Shown: one piece after another, positions 14,258 through 25,223 of the stretch
Layout: the number at the start of each line of letters is the position of its first letter
Numbering within the stretch: position 1 is the stretch's first letter
Assembly (NCBI GenBank): GCA_003402285.1
Contig: QFXG01000031.1
Span: 1 to 64,000, forward strand
Direction of reading: 5' to 3'
Source: Candidatus Nitrotoga sp. SPKER
GTDB lineage: Bacteria; Pseudomonadota; Gammaproteobacteria; Burkholderiales; Gallionellaceae
Length of the DNA stretch: 64,000 bases
Program-made: the position numbers and the translations under genes
The notes under the pieces: generated by a model
The model's database searches: none
The model's input: only the letters and a program-made list of their open reading frames with translations
What the model was told of the DNA's origin: nothing

Positions 14258-16189
14258 TTAACTCTCGCCGTCAAGAAAGCTTTTTAACTTATCTGAGCGA
14301 GACGGATGGCGAAGCTTGCGCAATGCCTTGGCTTCGATCTGACGGATACGTTCGCGTGTCACATCAAATTGTTTACCTACCTCTTCCAAGGTGTGATCAG
14401 TATTCATTTCTATGCCAAAACGCATGCGTAACACCTTGGCTTCACGTGGTGTAAGCGAATCAAGAATGTCTTTGGTGACATTGCGCAGGCTGTCGTATAC
14501 CGCTGCTTCAATCGGTGCCAACGTATTCGAATCTTCAATAAAATCGCCCAGATGCGAATCGTCATCATCGCCTACGGGCGTTTCCATGGAAATCGGCTCC
14601 TTGGCAATCTTCAATATCTTGCGAATCTTGTCTTCGGGCATTTCCATCTTTAGCGCCATCGTTGCCGCATCCGCTTCCAGGCCGGTTTCTTGCAAGATTT
14701 GTCGCGAAATGCGATTCATCTTATTGATGGTTTCAATCATGTGCACAGGGATACGTATGGTGCGGGCCTGATCTGCAATGGAACGGGTGATGGCTTGGCG
14801 TATCCACCACGTGGCGTATGTCGAAAATTTGTAACCACGGCGATATTCAAATTTATCTACCGCTTTCATCAGCCCGATGTTGCCTTCCTGAATCAGATCG
14901 AGAAACTGCAAACCCCGATTGGTGTATTTTTTAGCAATGGAAATCACTAGGCGCAAGTTAGCTTCAATCATGTCGCGCTTGGCACGACGTGCTTTAGCTT
15001 CGCCGTTAGTCATTTGTTTGTTGATTTCTTTCAGATCACGAATGGGAATGCCCACACGCTGCTGCAAATCAAGCAGCTTCTGCTGTTGCTCGACGATGGC
15101 GGCCTGAAAACGTGAGAGTGTTTCGCTATAAGGTTTTTTGGCAGCCACTTCGCGCGCAACCCAATCTAAACGCTCTTCGTTACCTGGAAAGGTCGAGATG
15201 AAATGTGGGCGCGGCATGCGCGATTTGGTAACGCATAACTCCTGAATAATACGTTCATGACTGCGTACTTCTTCCACCAAACGACGCATAGTCTCACACA
15301 GTGAATCTACCTGCTTGGCAGAAAAACGGAATTGCGTAAGCTCGTTAGAAATCTGCTCCTGCAGCTTGTTATACTGTGCACTGCGGTAACCATACTTCTC
15401 ATAAGCTTTGCCGATTTTGATAAAAAGGTCGCGGATAATCGCGAAACGCTCCAGCGCATCAATCTTGAGTTTAGCGAGATTTGCTGCGGCAATAGCTTCA
15501 CTATCTTCTTCGTCGCCTTCTACATCATCTTCGTCATCCTCCATTGCTTCATCGCTTAACTCCTCTTCAACGATTATGGTCTCATCCTCAGGCTCAATGA
15601 AACCATCGACAATTTCGTCAATACGCAATTCGTCGTGCGTGACTTTATCGACTAGCGCTAGAATTTCAGCAATGGTGGTTGGACAGGCAGAAATCGCCTG
15701 AATCATATGCTTCAGGCCTTCCTCAATGCGTTTGGCAATGACAATTTCATCTTCGCGCGTGAGCAACCCAACTGTGCCCATTTCACGCATATACATGCGT
15801 ACCGGGTCAGTGGTACGGCCAAATTCCGAATCTACTGTAGAAAGCGCCGCTTCAGCAGCTTCCACCGCATCTTCGTCCGCCACCACAGGGGGTGCATCCG
15901 ACATAATTTGATTTTCAGCATCAGGGGCATCATCACACACGGTGATGCCCATGTCGTTGATCATGCTGACAACGCCTTCAATCTGCTCGGCTTCCAACAT
16001 TTCTGGCAGATGATCGTTGATTTCGCCGAAAGTCAAATAGCCGCGCTCCTTGCCCAAGATGATCAAAGCCTTCAGGCGCGTGCGCCGTGCCTCGATATCC
16101 TGTAACAACTCTACAGAGTCAGTAACCTGCTTCCCAGTTAATGCCTGTTTGGCTGAAATGGGTATTTTCTTGTCTTGCTGAGTTGCCAT
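14258..16189 (-). CDS. rpoD: RNA polymerase sigma factor RpoD (sigma 70)
   Basis: The 643 residues contain region 1.1, region 1.2 ([13 protein letters not shown]), the non-conserved insert with an acidic stretch ([16 protein letters not shown]), regions 2.1-2.4 ([37 protein letters not shown]), region 3 and region 4.2 ([20 protein letters not shown]). Length and order are normal for a beta- or gammaproteobacterial housekeeping sigma factor. It directs RNA polymerase to -10/-35 promoters of most genes. It is the last protein gene of the rpsU-yqeY-dnaG-rpoD cluster. Confidence 0.98.
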   Translation of the reverse strand: MATQQDKKIPISAKQALTGKQVTDSVELLQDIEARRTRLKALIILGKERGYLTFGEINDHLPEMLEAEQIEGVVSMINDMGITVCDDAPDAENQIMSDAPPVVADEDAVEAAEAALSTVDSEFGRTTDPVRMYMREMGTVGLLTREDEIVIAKRIEEGLKHMIQAISACPTTIAEILALVDKVTHDELRIDEIVDGFIEPEDETIIVEEELSDEAMEDDEDDVEGDEEDSEAIAAANLAKLKIDALERFAIIRDLFIKIGKAYEKYGYRSAQYNKLQEQISNELTQFRFSAKQVDSLCETMRRLVEEVRSHERIIQELCVTKSRMPRPHFISTFPGNEERLDWVAREVAAKKPYSETLSRFQAAIVEQQQKLLDLQQRVGIPIRDLKEINKQMTNGEAKARRAKRDMIEANLRLVISIAKKYTNRGLQFLDLIQEGNIGLMKAVDKFEYRRGYKFSTYATWWIRQAITRSIADQARTIRIPVHMIETINKMNRISRQILQETGLEADAATMALKMEMPEDKIRKILKIAKEPISMETPVGDDDDSHLGDFIEDSNTLAPIEAAVYDSLRNVTKDILDSLTPREAKVLRMRFGIEMNTDHTLEEVGKQFDVTRERIRQIEAKALRKLRHPSRSDKLKSFLDGES

Positions 16190-16311
16190 ATTCCGTGGAT
16201 TCCCATTTAATTAAATGAGTTAAAGCATTGCGTGTTAACGCAATGCTTTTGAAAAGGGTGCAGATTATACCTGATTTTGCAAAAACTTTCCGCGCACCTA
16301 TTGCAATACCG

Positions 16312-18048
16312 TCATTTGAGTTCACTGCGTTGTAATAGTTGCAAATAGAGTGATCGTTCTTGTTCGTTTAAGCCTTTCATCCCTGTGTCATGCATTTTTA
16401 CATGCAAAGCTTGCAATTGCTGTTTGCGCTGCTCATTGCGCAATCTGGTTAATACGTCTTGAAATTCTGCTACTACATTAAAAGTTTCACCCCACTGCAT
16501 AATCTCAGCCAGCTCTGCCGCTAATAATGACTCATGCGTTGTGCCTTGAAAATTCTGGATCATAGCTGAACTGCTTATCGCTCCTTCTTGCATGCGCGAC
16601 CATTCGATCAGCGCAGTAATCGCTGCTGCCTCCGCTCCGACCGGTATCCAATTTTCTGATAACTCTCGCGCCAGATCAGGCTGAAATAATAAACAACGCA
16701 ACAATACGCGTAAATTTGATACTACAGGACGCGCCGCTTTTTGTAATACGCGACTTGGCAAAGCACCTATCGGTTTGATCGCATACAGCGCTTCCAATTC
16801 CGCTTGGGTAATCCCCACCAGCGCCGCCACTTCTTTACGCAGCAACAGCGCAGTAGCGGGCGCAGAAATAACCGTTAGTAACGGCTTGGCGCGCTGCAAC
16901 AAAGCAGTGCGTCCTTCCTGGGTATGTAAATCAACCTGTGCAGATAATTCACGCAGCAAATAACTGGACAGCGGCAAAGCCTCTTGCAGTAGTTGCTCAA
17001 ATGCCGCTGCTCCATGCTCCCGAACAAAGCTATCCGGATCATGCCGCGAAGGCAGAAACAGGAAACCAATGTGCTTGCCATCTACCAGTTGTGGCAGTGC
17101 ATTCTCCATTGCACGCCACGCTGCGCGTTGCCCAGCTGCATCGCCATCAAAACAAAACATCACTTTATCGGTCAAACGAAGCATCTTCTGCACATGGTAG
17201 GGCGTAGTCGCCGTTCCTAATGTGGCAACGGCATATTCAATACCATGCTGGGCAAGTGCTACCACATCCATATAGCCTTCCACCACCAAAATCTGTCGTT
17301 TGGTGCGTATCGCTTTTAGCGCCTGGAACAGGCCGTATAACTCGCGTCCTTTTTCAAATAACATGGTCTCCGGCGAATTCAGATACTTGGGATCGCCCGA
17401 GTCCAGTACTCGCCCACCGAAACCAATCACTTGGCCGCGCGCATTCACAATAGGAAACATGATGCGATCACGAAAACGGTCGTACCGTTTGCCATCCTCA
17501 TTTTCTATTACAAGACCAGTCTCCAGGAGACTGCTGTCCTGATAGTTTGCAAAGACGTTTCCCAAATTTTGCCAGGCCTCCGGCGCATAGCCGATACCAA
17601 AGCGTAACGCTATCTCGCCACTCAAGCCGCGCCGCTTGAGATAGTCGATAGCGTGTGTTGACTGCTTTAGTTGGTCACGATAATAACGTGTTGCTGACTG
17701 CATTACTTCGTACAGATCAGGTGTAACCTTATGCTGCGCTTGTTCCGGCATCGGCGCTTCACGCGGCACCGTCACGCCAGCGCTGCGCGCTAATTCTTCA
17801 ACGGCATCAACAAAACCTAATCCACCATGCTCCATAACAAACCCTATAGCCGTGCCATGCGCGCCACAGCCAAAGCAGTGATAAAACTGTTTACTCTGAC
17901 TGACAGTAAAAGAGGGGGATTTTTCGTTGTGGAAAGGACAGCAGGCAGTATAATTAGCGCCTGCTTTTTTAAGCGGAACGTAACGCTCGATTACATCCAC
18001 AATATCAAGACGATTGAGCAAATCATGAATGAAGCTTTTTGGAATCAT
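16312..18048 (-). CDS. dnaG: DNA primase DnaG
   Basis: The 578 residues start at MIPKSFIHDLLNRLDIVDVI, with GAGGGGG ahead of the ATG; an earlier in-frame start at 18072 is less likely. The N-terminal zinc ribbon shows CPFH and CFGCGAHG (residues about 37-66). The TOPRIM catalytic core includes EGYMDVVALAQHG (about 260) and the metal-binding DGDAAG (about 305). The C-terminal part would bind DnaB helicase. It makes RNA primers at replication forks and is cotranscribed with rpoD. Confidence 0.97.
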   Translation of the reverse strand: MIPKSFIHDLLNRLDIVDVIERYVPLKKAGANYTACCPFHNEKSPSFTVSQSKQFYHCFGCGAHGTAIGFVMEHGGLGFVDAVEELARSAGVTVPREAPMPEQAQHKVTPDLYEVMQSATRYYRDQLKQSTHAIDYLKRRGLSGEIALRFGIGYAPEAWQNLGNVFANYQDSSLLETGLVIENEDGKRYDRFRDRIMFPIVNARGQVIGFGGRVLDSGDPKYLNSPETMLFEKGRELYGLFQALKAIRTKRQILVVEGYMDVVALAQHGIEYAVATLGTATTPYHVQKMLRLTDKVMFCFDGDAAGQRAAWRAMENALPQLVDGKHIGFLFLPSRHDPDSFVREHGAAAFEQLLQEALPLSSYLLRELSAQVDLHTQEGRTALLQRAKPLLTVISAPATALLLRKEVAALVGITQAELEALYAIKPIGALPSRVLQKAARPVVSNLRVLLRCLLFQPDLARELSENWIPVGAEAAAITALIEWSRMQEGAISSSAMIQNFQGTTHESLLAAELAEIMQWGETFNVVAEFQDVLTRLRNEQRKQQLQALHVKMHDTGMKGLNEQERSLYLQLLQRSELK

Positions 18049-18269
18049 CCTAGCCCCCTCACGCTTTACCAATGCGTTATGCGCACTAAGAAATAATTAT
18101 TTATTGCTTGAACGTATTAGTGACAGATTTATGCTCACCGCAGCTATAATTTCTGTGAAGTCAAAATGGCTGTATGTTTAGGTGGTGAACTACGATTTAA
18201 TAGTACACTTCAACATGATATTCGTATTTCTTAATACATCAGAAATACTTAACATGCTTATTGATTATG

Positions 18270-18716
18270 TTACTGAGATAAACGTGCTTTCACCAGCGCT
18301 GAAACTTTGCTCATGTCTGCCCGCCCCCCCAGTTTTGGCTTGAGTAGCGCAATCACCTTGCCCATTTCCTGGGCACCCTGAACACCACTACTGGCAATCG
18401 CATCATTAACTGCAATTTCCACTTCGGCTTCAGTCATCGGCTGCGGCATGTATGTCTGCAATACGCTGATTTCAACTTTCTCAATGTCGGCCAATTCGTG
18501 CCGGGCTGCCGCTTCAAACTGAGTAATTGAATCACGCCGTTGCTTGATCATTTTATTAATGACTGCAATGACATCGGCATCTGATAACTCAATGCGTTCA
18601 TCTACCTCGCGTTGCTTGATTGCGGCCAACAACAAGCGGATAGCACCGAGACGCACTGAATCCTTAGCGCGCATAGCGATCTTCATGTCTTCTCTGATTT
18701 GCTGCGTCAGATTCAT
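18270..18716 (-). CDS. yqeY: GatB/YqeY domain protein
   Basis: The 148 residues match the stand-alone YqeY family, similar to the tail domain of GatB amidotransferase (MNLTQQIREDMKIAMRAKDS, then KQREVDERIELSD, and the ending GKVIALLKPKLGGRADMSKV). In many Proteobacteria it sits between rpsU and dnaG, as here. Suggested roles involve tRNA binding, but the biochemical function is not settled. Confidence 0.92.
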   Translation of the reverse strand: MNLTQQIREDMKIAMRAKDSVRLGAIRLLLAAIKQREVDERIELSDADVIAVINKMIKQRRDSITQFEAAARHELADIEKVEISVLQTYMPQPMTEAEVEIAVNDAIASSGVQGAQEMGKVIALLKPKLGGRADMSKVSALVKARLSQ

Positions 18717-18786
18717 GTTGAATTCAATCTCGCGGAAAACTTAACGGTAGGCTCCGCATCAATGCGTAGTCGCTAGCTGTTGAGGA

Positions 18787-18999
18787 TTAATATAGTTTCG
18801 GCGGCAGAACTTGGCTACGCAGGCGTTTGTAATGCCGTTTTACGGCAGCAGCCAATTTGCGTTTACGTTCTGCGGTAGGCTTTTCATAGAATTCGCGAGC
18901 GCGTAATTCAGTTAGCAAACCCGTTTTTTCCACTGATCGTTTAAAACGGCGCATTGCCACTTCAAACGGTTCATTTTCCTTAACACGTACAGTCGTCAT
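18787..18999 (-). CDS. rpsU: 30S ribosomal protein bS21
   Basis: The 70-residue product ([20 protein letters not shown], then a basic tail [10 protein letters not shown]) is a typical S21. The ATG at 18999 is chosen over an in-frame start at 19020 because the conserved protein begins here. It is the first gene of the macromolecular-synthesis cluster and helps the 30S subunit select mRNA starts. Confidence 0.95.
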   Translation of the reverse strand: MTTVRVKENEPFEVAMRRFKRSVEKTGLLTELRAREFYEKPTAERKRKLAAAVKRHYKRLRSQVLPPKLY

Positions 19000-19304
19000 A
19001 AACAAACTACCCTTCAACAAAAAATTAAGGGCGCGATTCTACCAAAATATCACCCTGCTTCACAACCGAAATTTAGATGCTCTTTAATCTAAGGTATTAC
19101 AAACAAGTATTGCGAACGCCTGACCACCCTCCCAGTTTTTATCTCCCAACGAATGAACTTCATGTAATCAGTTTTTTATTATGCAGAAGGCTGCTATGGT
19201 GTCGGTTGAATATGGCATTTTTATAAAAAACACCCGTAATATTTCTGCACGACGACAATAATTACATTACAACTGGAAACTTAATTTAAAGGGGTAACAG
19301 CAAT

Positions 19305-19727
19305 ATGGAAGCGCATATTAAATGGGTAGAGCAGGCTTCTTTCTTAGGCGAAACCGAAAGCGGTCATGCCATCCTGATGGATGGCCCACCTGATGGAGGC
19401 GGGCGTAATCTCGGGCCACGCCCAATGGAGTTAGTGCTACTCGGGACAGGTGGCTGCACCACGTATGACGTTATCCACATCCTCAAAAAAAGCCGCCAGA
19501 ATGTAACCAATTGCGTGGTAAACATCGAAGCCGAACGGGCTACAGAAGACCCCAAAGTATTTACCAAAATCCATTTTCATTTTATCGTGACAGGTAAAGA
19601 CCTTAAATCTGAACAGGTTGAGCGCGCAATCCAGCTCTCTGCAGAAAAATACTGCTCGGCCTCTATTATGCTAGGTAAAATGGCAGACATTACACACGAT
19701 TTTGAGATTATTCAAAAAACACCTTAA
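19305..19727 (+). CDS. OsmC family protein (YhfA-like)
   Basis: The 140 residues have the OsmC/Ohr fold with two conserved cysteines (GTGGCTTYDV, about residue 51, and EKYCSASIML, about 116) that usually reduce organic hydroperoxides. MDGPPDGGGRNLGPRPMELV is typical of the YhfA branch. AAAGGGG precedes the ATG. It stands alone, divergent from rpsU. Confidence 0.88.
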   Translation: MEAHIKWVEQASFLGETESGHAILMDGPPDGGGRNLGPRPMELVLLGTGGCTTYDVIHILKKSRQNVTNCVVNIEAERATEDPKVFTKIHFHFIVTGKDLKSEQVERAIQLSAEKYCSASIMLGKMADITHDFEIIQKTP

Positions 19728-20023
19728 GCGATTAAAACTTTAGTTCATCTTTATAAGTTTCACTATTTCTTAATTTATTCTTATAAATTAAGAACAAATA
19801 ACCTTAAACGTTATATACTGACCATCACTAAACTACGATTAATTTATTGGTAATTTTATAAATCAACAATAAATTTAAATGGTTACAAAATTATTACCAT
19901 TTTGGTAGTTTCAGTTAAAATGATGAGTGAAGTCGAGTTTAATGTACTGAAAACATGCGAAAGTAGCATTTCAAAGGGTTTTGTAACTAAAAACCATCAT
20001 AAAATTTTTAGGGAGGTAGCAGA
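19728..20023. promoter_or_regulatory. AT-rich upstream region of the porin gene
   Basis: About 300 bases, very AT-rich, with a strong ribosome site (GGGAGG) at the end. No gene is seen. Confidence 0.3.
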
Positions 20024-21385
20024 ATGAAGCTCAAAAATAGAACATTATTTCAGCAAATGTCATTAGTCGTCACTCCACTAGCATTACTTGCATTGGCTAC
20101 AGAAGCGTATTCAGCGGATTATGCTGATTATGCGGCAGGTGGTAGCAATGTCGGTGGGCTATATGCACTGGCTCCAAAGGCAGTAGGCAGCTTTACTGAA
20201 GCTGTTACGGGCGGCACAGTTACCGCCAATCTGCAGGCTCGTTATGAAAATGTTGATCAACCACATCCAGTAAGTGGTGCTCGGCTTAAAGAGGCTAATG
20301 CCGCAACTCTCCGATTACGCCTCGGCTATGAGACAGCAGAATATATGGGGTTCAGTGGCTTGGTTCAAATTGAGCATATTTCGGCCAACGATTCATACAA
20401 CAGCAAGGTAAATGGCAGGACTAACTATTCTGTTGTGGCAGATGCAAATGTCACTGAGCTCAATCAGGCCTATTTAAGTTATAGTGGCCTACCTCAGACC
20501 AGATTAAAATTTGGTCGTCAACTCATACGGTTAGACAACGATCGATGGATCGGTAACGTTGTTTGGCGCCAAAACCATCAAACGTATGATGGCTTTACCG
20601 CGGTCAACAAATCACTCCCAAATACCACAATTACGGCTGGTATTATTACCAATGTTAATCGTGTGTTCAGTGATGGCTCCATTGATAACTTGAACAATGG
20701 CGCATTCCTAGGCAACCATCACATGAGGTCTCCCATCTTTAATGTAAACTACAAAGGATTGGGCTTTGCTGAATTGGTTGGGTATGGTTACTTCCTGGAT
20801 TATGATTCGTCTGCTAAAGCGTTTGGTCTGGCCAATTCAACGAAAACAATCGGTGGCAAAATCAAAGGCGATGCTCCAATGGGTGGCTATAAACTTCTAT
20901 ATGCAGCAGAGTATGCGAGACAGACTGATTATAAAGATAATCCGATTAACTTCACTGCTCACTATACCATGCTGGAAGGTGGCGTAGATGTCGACGTCGC
21001 ACAATTTAAATTGGGTTATGAATTGCTTAGCGGCAATGGTAAGCAATCACTCTCAACACCTTTAGCTACATTATTTGCATTTAATGGATGGGCTGATGTG
21101 TTCCTGGTTACTCCAAAAAATGGCCTGAGGGATGTTTACGCAAATGCACGGACAACAGTTGCGGGTGTTGTTCTCGGAGTTGACTATCATGATTTCAAAG
21201 CAGATCATGGCGGTAACAAATATGGAACAGAGTGGGATTTGATTGCAACTAAACAGATCAACAAAACTTATTCTGTAGGTTCCAGATATGCACGCTTTAA
21301 GGCAGATAATGCTGTCGATCACGTTAACTGTCCCGCCTGTATTGACACTGATAAATTCTGGGTGTATGGAGCAATGAACTTCTAG
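20024..21385 (+). CDS. Outer-membrane beta-barrel channel (alginate-export/porin-like)
   Basis: The 453 residues start with a signal peptide ending EAYSA. The mature protein is an outer-membrane barrel: alternating strands, FGRQLIRLDNDRWIGNVVWR (about 170-190) as in the Alginate_exp/porin family, and a C-terminal Phe (WVYGAMNF) that is the assembly signal for the BAM machinery. Such channels pass small anions or sugars; the substrate is not evident. It is a single-gene unit with its own terminator. Confidence 0.85.
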   Translation: MKLKNRTLFQQMSLVVTPLALLALATEAYSADYADYAAGGSNVGGLYALAPKAVGSFTEAVTGGTVTANLQARYENVDQPHPVSGARLKEANAATLRLRLGYETAEYMGFSGLVQIEHISANDSYNSKVNGRTNYSVVADANVTELNQAYLSYSGLPQTRLKFGRQLIRLDNDRWIGNVVWRQNHQTYDGFTAVNKSLPNTTITAGIITNVNRVFSDGSIDNLNNGAFLGNHHMRSPIFNVNYKGLGFAELVGYGYFLDYDSSAKAFGLANSTKTIGGKIKGDAPMGGYKLLYAAEYARQTDYKDNPINFTAHYTMLEGGVDVDVAQFKLGYELLSGNGKQSLSTPLATLFAFNGWADVFLVTPKNGLRDVYANARTTVAGVVLGVDYHDFKADHGGNKYGTEWDLIATKQINKTYSVGSRYARFKADNAVDHVNCPACIDTDKFWVYGAMNF

Positions 21386-21446
21386 TTTGTTACAAGTTTT
21401 GAGTAACGTACGCTTTTCTGTTTGTCTTTTGCTAGTGAGCGTATAA

Positions 21447-21482
21447 AATAATAGGGGTACGATTTTCGTGCCCCTGTTATTT
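21447..21482 (+). terminator. Terminator after the porin gene
   Basis: A 15-16 bp near-perfect stem (AATAATAGGGG with CCCCTGTTATT, extended by ACGA/TCGT) with a TTT loop and T-rich end. Confidence 0.8.
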
Positions 21483-21688
21483 TGCCTAAAATCAATGTCA
21501 ATTTGGTGCAAGTTTTCTGACAAACACCTACTTGCAGCAGCATCTACATCCACTCCCTACTAATCTTTACTTCTGCAACCCCTCCCCTACTCTTTGACTA
21601 CAAAGCTCCAAAGTCATCTCTTAAACACAAGTATAGATACTCCGTGCAACGCACTAGCAGATAGTGATAACATGTTGTAGGGGTTGTT

Positions 21689-21736
21689 ATGAAATTTGTG
21701 AAGGAGCTTTTCAGTTTTAAACGATCTCTACGCTAA
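21689..21736 (+). CDS. Possible 15-residue leader peptide before maf
   Basis: MKFVKELFSFKRSLR is preceded by AGGGG and ends 9 bases before the TTG start of maf, with the maf ribosome site AAGGA directly after its stop. The layout suggests translational coupling, but an ORF this short can occur by chance. Confidence 0.25.
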   Translation: MKFVKELFSFKRSLR

Positions 21737-21745
21737 GGAATTTTT

Positions 21746-22330
21746 TTGAATTACCAGCCGCTTATTCTCGCTTCTACTTCGATTTACCGCAGTGAACTTT
21801 TGGGACGTTTAAAAATCCCATTCCAAATTGCTGCTCCTGACATAGACGAAACCTCGCTACCTGGCGAAAGCGCGAAACAAGTCTCATGGCGCCTTTCCCG
21901 TGAAAAAGCACGCGCAGTGGCAATTCATTATCCAAATGCTTTAATTATAGGCTCAGATCAGGTTGCATTATTGGGCGAGCAACATCTGGGTAAACCTTTA
22001 ACTCATGAAAATGCTGTACAGCAATTGCGTACGATGCGTGGACACAGCGTAACTTTCTATACTGCACTGACTTTGTTAAATGCGCTCAATGACGAAATTC
22101 AAACTGAAATGGCAATGAATTGCGTCAGCTTTCGCAATTTCAGCGATGACGAAATTGAATCCTATCTACACAAGGAACAACCTTATCATTGCGCAGGTAG
22201 CGCAAAATCAGAAGGTTTGGGCATCGCACTTATCAGTCGTATGGAGGGCGACGACCCAACCGCTCTAATCGGGTTGCCTCTCATTCATTTGGTGTCCATG
22301 CTCAAGGCTCAGGGGGTTTTAATTTTATAA
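21746..22330 (+). CDS. maf: Maf/YceF-type nucleotide pyrophosphatase
   Basis: The 194 residues begin [20 protein letters not shown], the Maf signature, and contain [10 protein letters not shown] and the C-terminal [12 protein letters not shown]. By similarity it hydrolyses modified nucleoside triphosphates such as m7GTP and keeps them out of nucleic acids. The start is TTG at 21746 with AAGGA seven bases upstream. Confidence 0.93.
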   Translation: MNYQPLILASTSIYRSELLGRLKIPFQIAAPDIDETSLPGESAKQVSWRLSREKARAVAIHYPNALIIGSDQVALLGEQHLGKPLTHENAVQQLRTMRGHSVTFYTALTLLNALNDEIQTEMAMNCVSFRNFSDDEIESYLHKEQPYHCAGSAKSEGLGIALISRMEGDDPTALIGLPLIHLVSMLKAQGVLIL

Positions 22331-22614
22331 GCGCAAATGCCATATCAACACTGCGTCCTCAGGCTTAGCTAAAGCATTCCATAAATATTTGTAATTAACA
22401 TAGTTTTATAAATTAAATGAGGTAAGTCTACTAAGATATTGCATAGCAATAACTTGCAAAATTTGACTCACTTTACCAACTACTATTAATTATTTAACTT
22501 ACCTTTCAGACGTTTTTTATGCAGGGAAATGAACGAATTTAGTTGCGACGACGTTGCATTTCTGGTATTAAAGCGCGATTTTTAAATTTTGTTTGTATAT
22601 TTTGGAGATATTCG

Positions 22615-23037
22615 ATGTCGGTACAACCTACAAAGCCCGTTGCCCCTTACAAAATAAAAAAGGGAGAAACTTACATGAACCCTAAGCAACTGGATCATTT
22701 CCGCAGTATTCTAAACAACATCAAACTTGGTCTAGGTGAAGACATTGACCGTACGGTGCACTCCATGCAGGACGATGCTACGGTGTTTGCTGATCCAAAT
22801 GATCGCGCAAGTCAAGAGTCAGACATGACTTTAGAGCTGCGTAATCGTGATCGTGAGAGCAAGCTGATTAAGAAAATTAACGAAATGCTGGGTAAAATTA
22901 ACAGTGGTGATTATGGATATTGTGAAAATTGTGGCATAGAAATTGGACTGAACCGCTTGGAAGCGCGGCCAACTGCTACATTGTGCATAGATTGCAAAAC
23001 ACTGGATGAAATCCGCGAAAAACAAGTAGCCAAATAA
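22615..23037 (+). CDS. dksA: RNA polymerase-binding transcription factor DksA
   Basis: From the ATG at 22615 (GGAG ahead) the product has 140 residues: a coiled-coil tip with DPNDRASQESD and a four-cysteine zinc finger (CENCGIEIG, CIDCK). DksA binds the secondary channel of RNA polymerase and, with ppGpp, adjusts rRNA and amino acid promoters. An upstream in-frame start at 22543 gives a non-conserved leader. Confidence 0.96.
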   Translation: MSVQPTKPVAPYKIKKGETYMNPKQLDHFRSILNNIKLGLGEDIDRTVHSMQDDATVFADPNDRASQESDMTLELRNRDRESKLIKKINEMLGKINSGDYGYCENCGIEIGLNRLEARPTATLCIDCKTLDEIREKQVAK

Positions 23038-23155
23038 CCTGTACGTCGTAATCGGCGATGCTGATGTAATAAGCTAAAAAATGGACGCCAACGTTTAGTT
23101 AGACATGAAACGGGGGTGTTCAACGTAGCAAGAATATCGCAAGTGACATGGCAAC

Positions 23156-24163
23156 TCAGAGTTTGCCCAGGTTCCCTAAAGACTGCCATCTCCAAGCATC
23201 AGCACACATCTGCGCTATAGTTCGCTCCGCTCTCCAACCCAGATTACGTTCCGCCAGCGTAGTATCTGCATAACAAATAGCGATATCTCCTGGGCGACGC
23301 CCAACTACTTTGTAAGGAATGTTCCGCCCACTGGCTTGCTCGAATGCGCGCACCATCTCCAAAACGCTATTACTCCGCCCCGTGCCCAAATTATAAGTAA
23401 CCACGCCCGTCTGATGCACCAGCTTTTCCAGAGTCTTGACATGACCAATAGCAAGATCAACGACATGAATATAATCTCTCATACCCGTGCCATCAATGGT
23501 TGGATAATCATCACCATAAATCGACAGCACCTCACGCCAACCGTGCGCTACTTGGGCAATGTAAGGAAGCAAATTATTCGGAATATCAGTCGGATCCTCC
23601 CCAATCAATCCGCTTTCATGCGCGCCTACCGGATTAAAATAACGAAGCAACGCAATGCTCCATGAAGAATCAGCTATCGCAAGATCACGGAGCACGTCCT
23701 CGATCATCAGTTTGCTTCTACCATAGGGATTGGTCGCGCTAAGCGGAAAATTCTCCCGAATTGGAACAGTTTCAGAGTCTCCGTAAACAGTAGCAGAAGA
23801 AGAAAAAACCAGCGTTTTTACCTGCGCCTCGGCCATTATCTCAAACAATACCAAACTACCATAGACATTATTATCATAGTAGCGTAATGGTTGAACCACA
23901 GATTCACCTACCGCTTTCAAACCTGCAAAATGGATTACTGCATCAACATGATGCTCGACAAAAATGGCCTGCATGGCTTGCCGATCACGAATATCCGCCT
24001 CTACAAATCCTGGTCGGCGTCCAACAATACGCTCAATACGATCAAGAACCGTCGTCTTGCTGTTACAAAAATTATCAACAATCAAAATCTCGAATCCAGC
24101 CAGCATCAGCTCAACAACCGTATGCGAGCCGATATAACCGGTTCCACCTGTTACTAAAATCAT
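23156..24163 (-). CDS. galE: UDP-glucose 4-epimerase
   Basis: The 335 residues form a short-chain dehydrogenase/reductase-type epimerase: NAD-binding GGTGYIG (residues 8-14), catalytic Ser in FSSSATVYGDS (about 123) and YGRSK (about 147-151). The ATG at 24163 follows AGGAAGA; an in-frame start at 24208 adds a non-conserved tail. It interconverts UDP-glucose and UDP-galactose for cell-surface polysaccharide. Confidence 0.95.
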   Translation of the reverse strand: MILVTGGTGYIGSHTVVELMLAGFEILIVDNFCNSKTTVLDRIERIVGRRPGFVEADIRDRQAMQAIFVEHHVDAVIHFAGLKAVGESVVQPLRYYDNNVYGSLVLFEIMAEAQVKTLVFSSSATVYGDSETVPIRENFPLSATNPYGRSKLMIEDVLRDLAIADSSWSIALLRYFNPVGAHESGLIGEDPTDIPNNLLPYIAQVAHGWREVLSIYGDDYPTIDGTGMRDYIHVVDLAIGHVKTLEKLVHQTGVVTYNLGTGRSNSVLEMVRAFEQASGRNIPYKVVGRRPGDIAICYADTTLAERNLGWRAERTIAQMCADAWRWQSLGNLGKL

Positions 24164-24341
24164 TCTTCTTCCTTTTTTGTCAGAGGCGGCTTTCAGCTTG
24201 AAACGCAAATTTTTTAAGATTGTTAGTGCGGTAAGCGACGTGATTATCGTAACTTATTAGAATTACCAAGTGCACGAATAATCCATCAGGAGCGATAATT
24301 TTTTCTTGACGGCCAAAATTACAAAGTGGACAAAACTTAAA

Positions 24342-25223
24342 CTATCCTTTTAAAACATGTTTCATCACTTTGCCCATTTCAGCCGGATTTCGCGTAATGT
24401 GTATGCCACATTCTTCCATCACTGCCAATTTGTCCTCGGCACCGCCCTGACCTCCTGAAATAATTGCACCAGCATGTCCCATACGCTTACCCAGCGGCGC
24501 GGTAATTCCAGCAATAAAGCCGACCACGGGTTTTTGCATATTGCTCTTAATCCAGCGCGCGCATTCCTCTTCATCACTGCCACCAATTTCACCCACCATC
24601 ACCACAGCATCAGTCTCCGGGTCATCGTTGAACAATTTCATTACCGACACATGCTTCATGCCATTAATCGGATCGCCGCCTATTCCAACACAGGAAGATT
24701 GTCCAAAGCCCAGCTCAGTCAGCTGCCAGACGGCCTCATAAGTCAACGTTCCCGAACGTGACACTACGCCAATACGTCCTTTGCGGTGAATATGCCCAGG
24801 CATGATGCCAATTTTAATTTCGTCCGGTGTAATCAGCCCTGGACAATTCGGGCCAATCAGTAGCGTCTTCTTGCCCTGCATTTTGTAACGCGTCCGCAGC
24901 ATGTCATGTACGGGTATGCCTTCTGTAATGCATATCACCAGCTCCAGCCCGGCTTCCACCGCCTCATCAATCGCCGCAGCAGCAAAGGGAGGGGGCACAT
25001 AAATCACTGAGACCGTTGCCCCTGTTTGCGCGCTAGCTTCACTTACGCTGTTGAATATTGGAATACCCTCATAGCTTTGTCCGGCCTTGCCGGGAGTCAC
25101 TCCAGCAACAAAACAATTCGCTCCATTTGCATAATTCTTACAATGTAATGTATGAAATTGACCGACTTTACCAGTCATGCCTTGCGTCATTACTTTAGTA
25201 TTTTTATTGATAAGAATGGACAT
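24342..25223 (-). CDS. sucD: Succinyl-CoA synthetase alpha subunit
   Basis: The 293 residues contain the CoA-binding Rossmann part ([11 protein letters not shown]) and the phosphohistidine loop [17 protein letters not shown] (His about 251). With SucC it makes ATP or GTP from succinyl-CoA in the TCA cycle. Its start overlaps the sucC stop. Confidence 0.97.
   Translation of the reverse strand: MSILINKNTKVMTQGMTGKVGQFHTLHCKNYANGANCFVAGVTPGKAGQSYEGIPIFNSVSEASAQTGATVSVIYVPPPFAAAAIDEAVEAGLELVICITEGIPVHDMLRTRYKMQGKKTLLIGPNCPGLITPDEIKIGIMPGHIHRKGRIGVVSRSGTLTYEAVWQLTELGFGQSSCVGIGGDPINGMKHVSVMKLFNDDPETDAVVMVGEIGGSDEEECARWIKSNMQKPVVGFIAGITAPLGKRMGHAGAIISGGQGGAEDKLAVMEECGIHITRNPAEMGKVMKHVLKG

Noticed and set aside
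15408-15701. Ser-rich frame opposite rpoD
   Set aside because: It is the antisense shadow of the acidic insert of RpoD.
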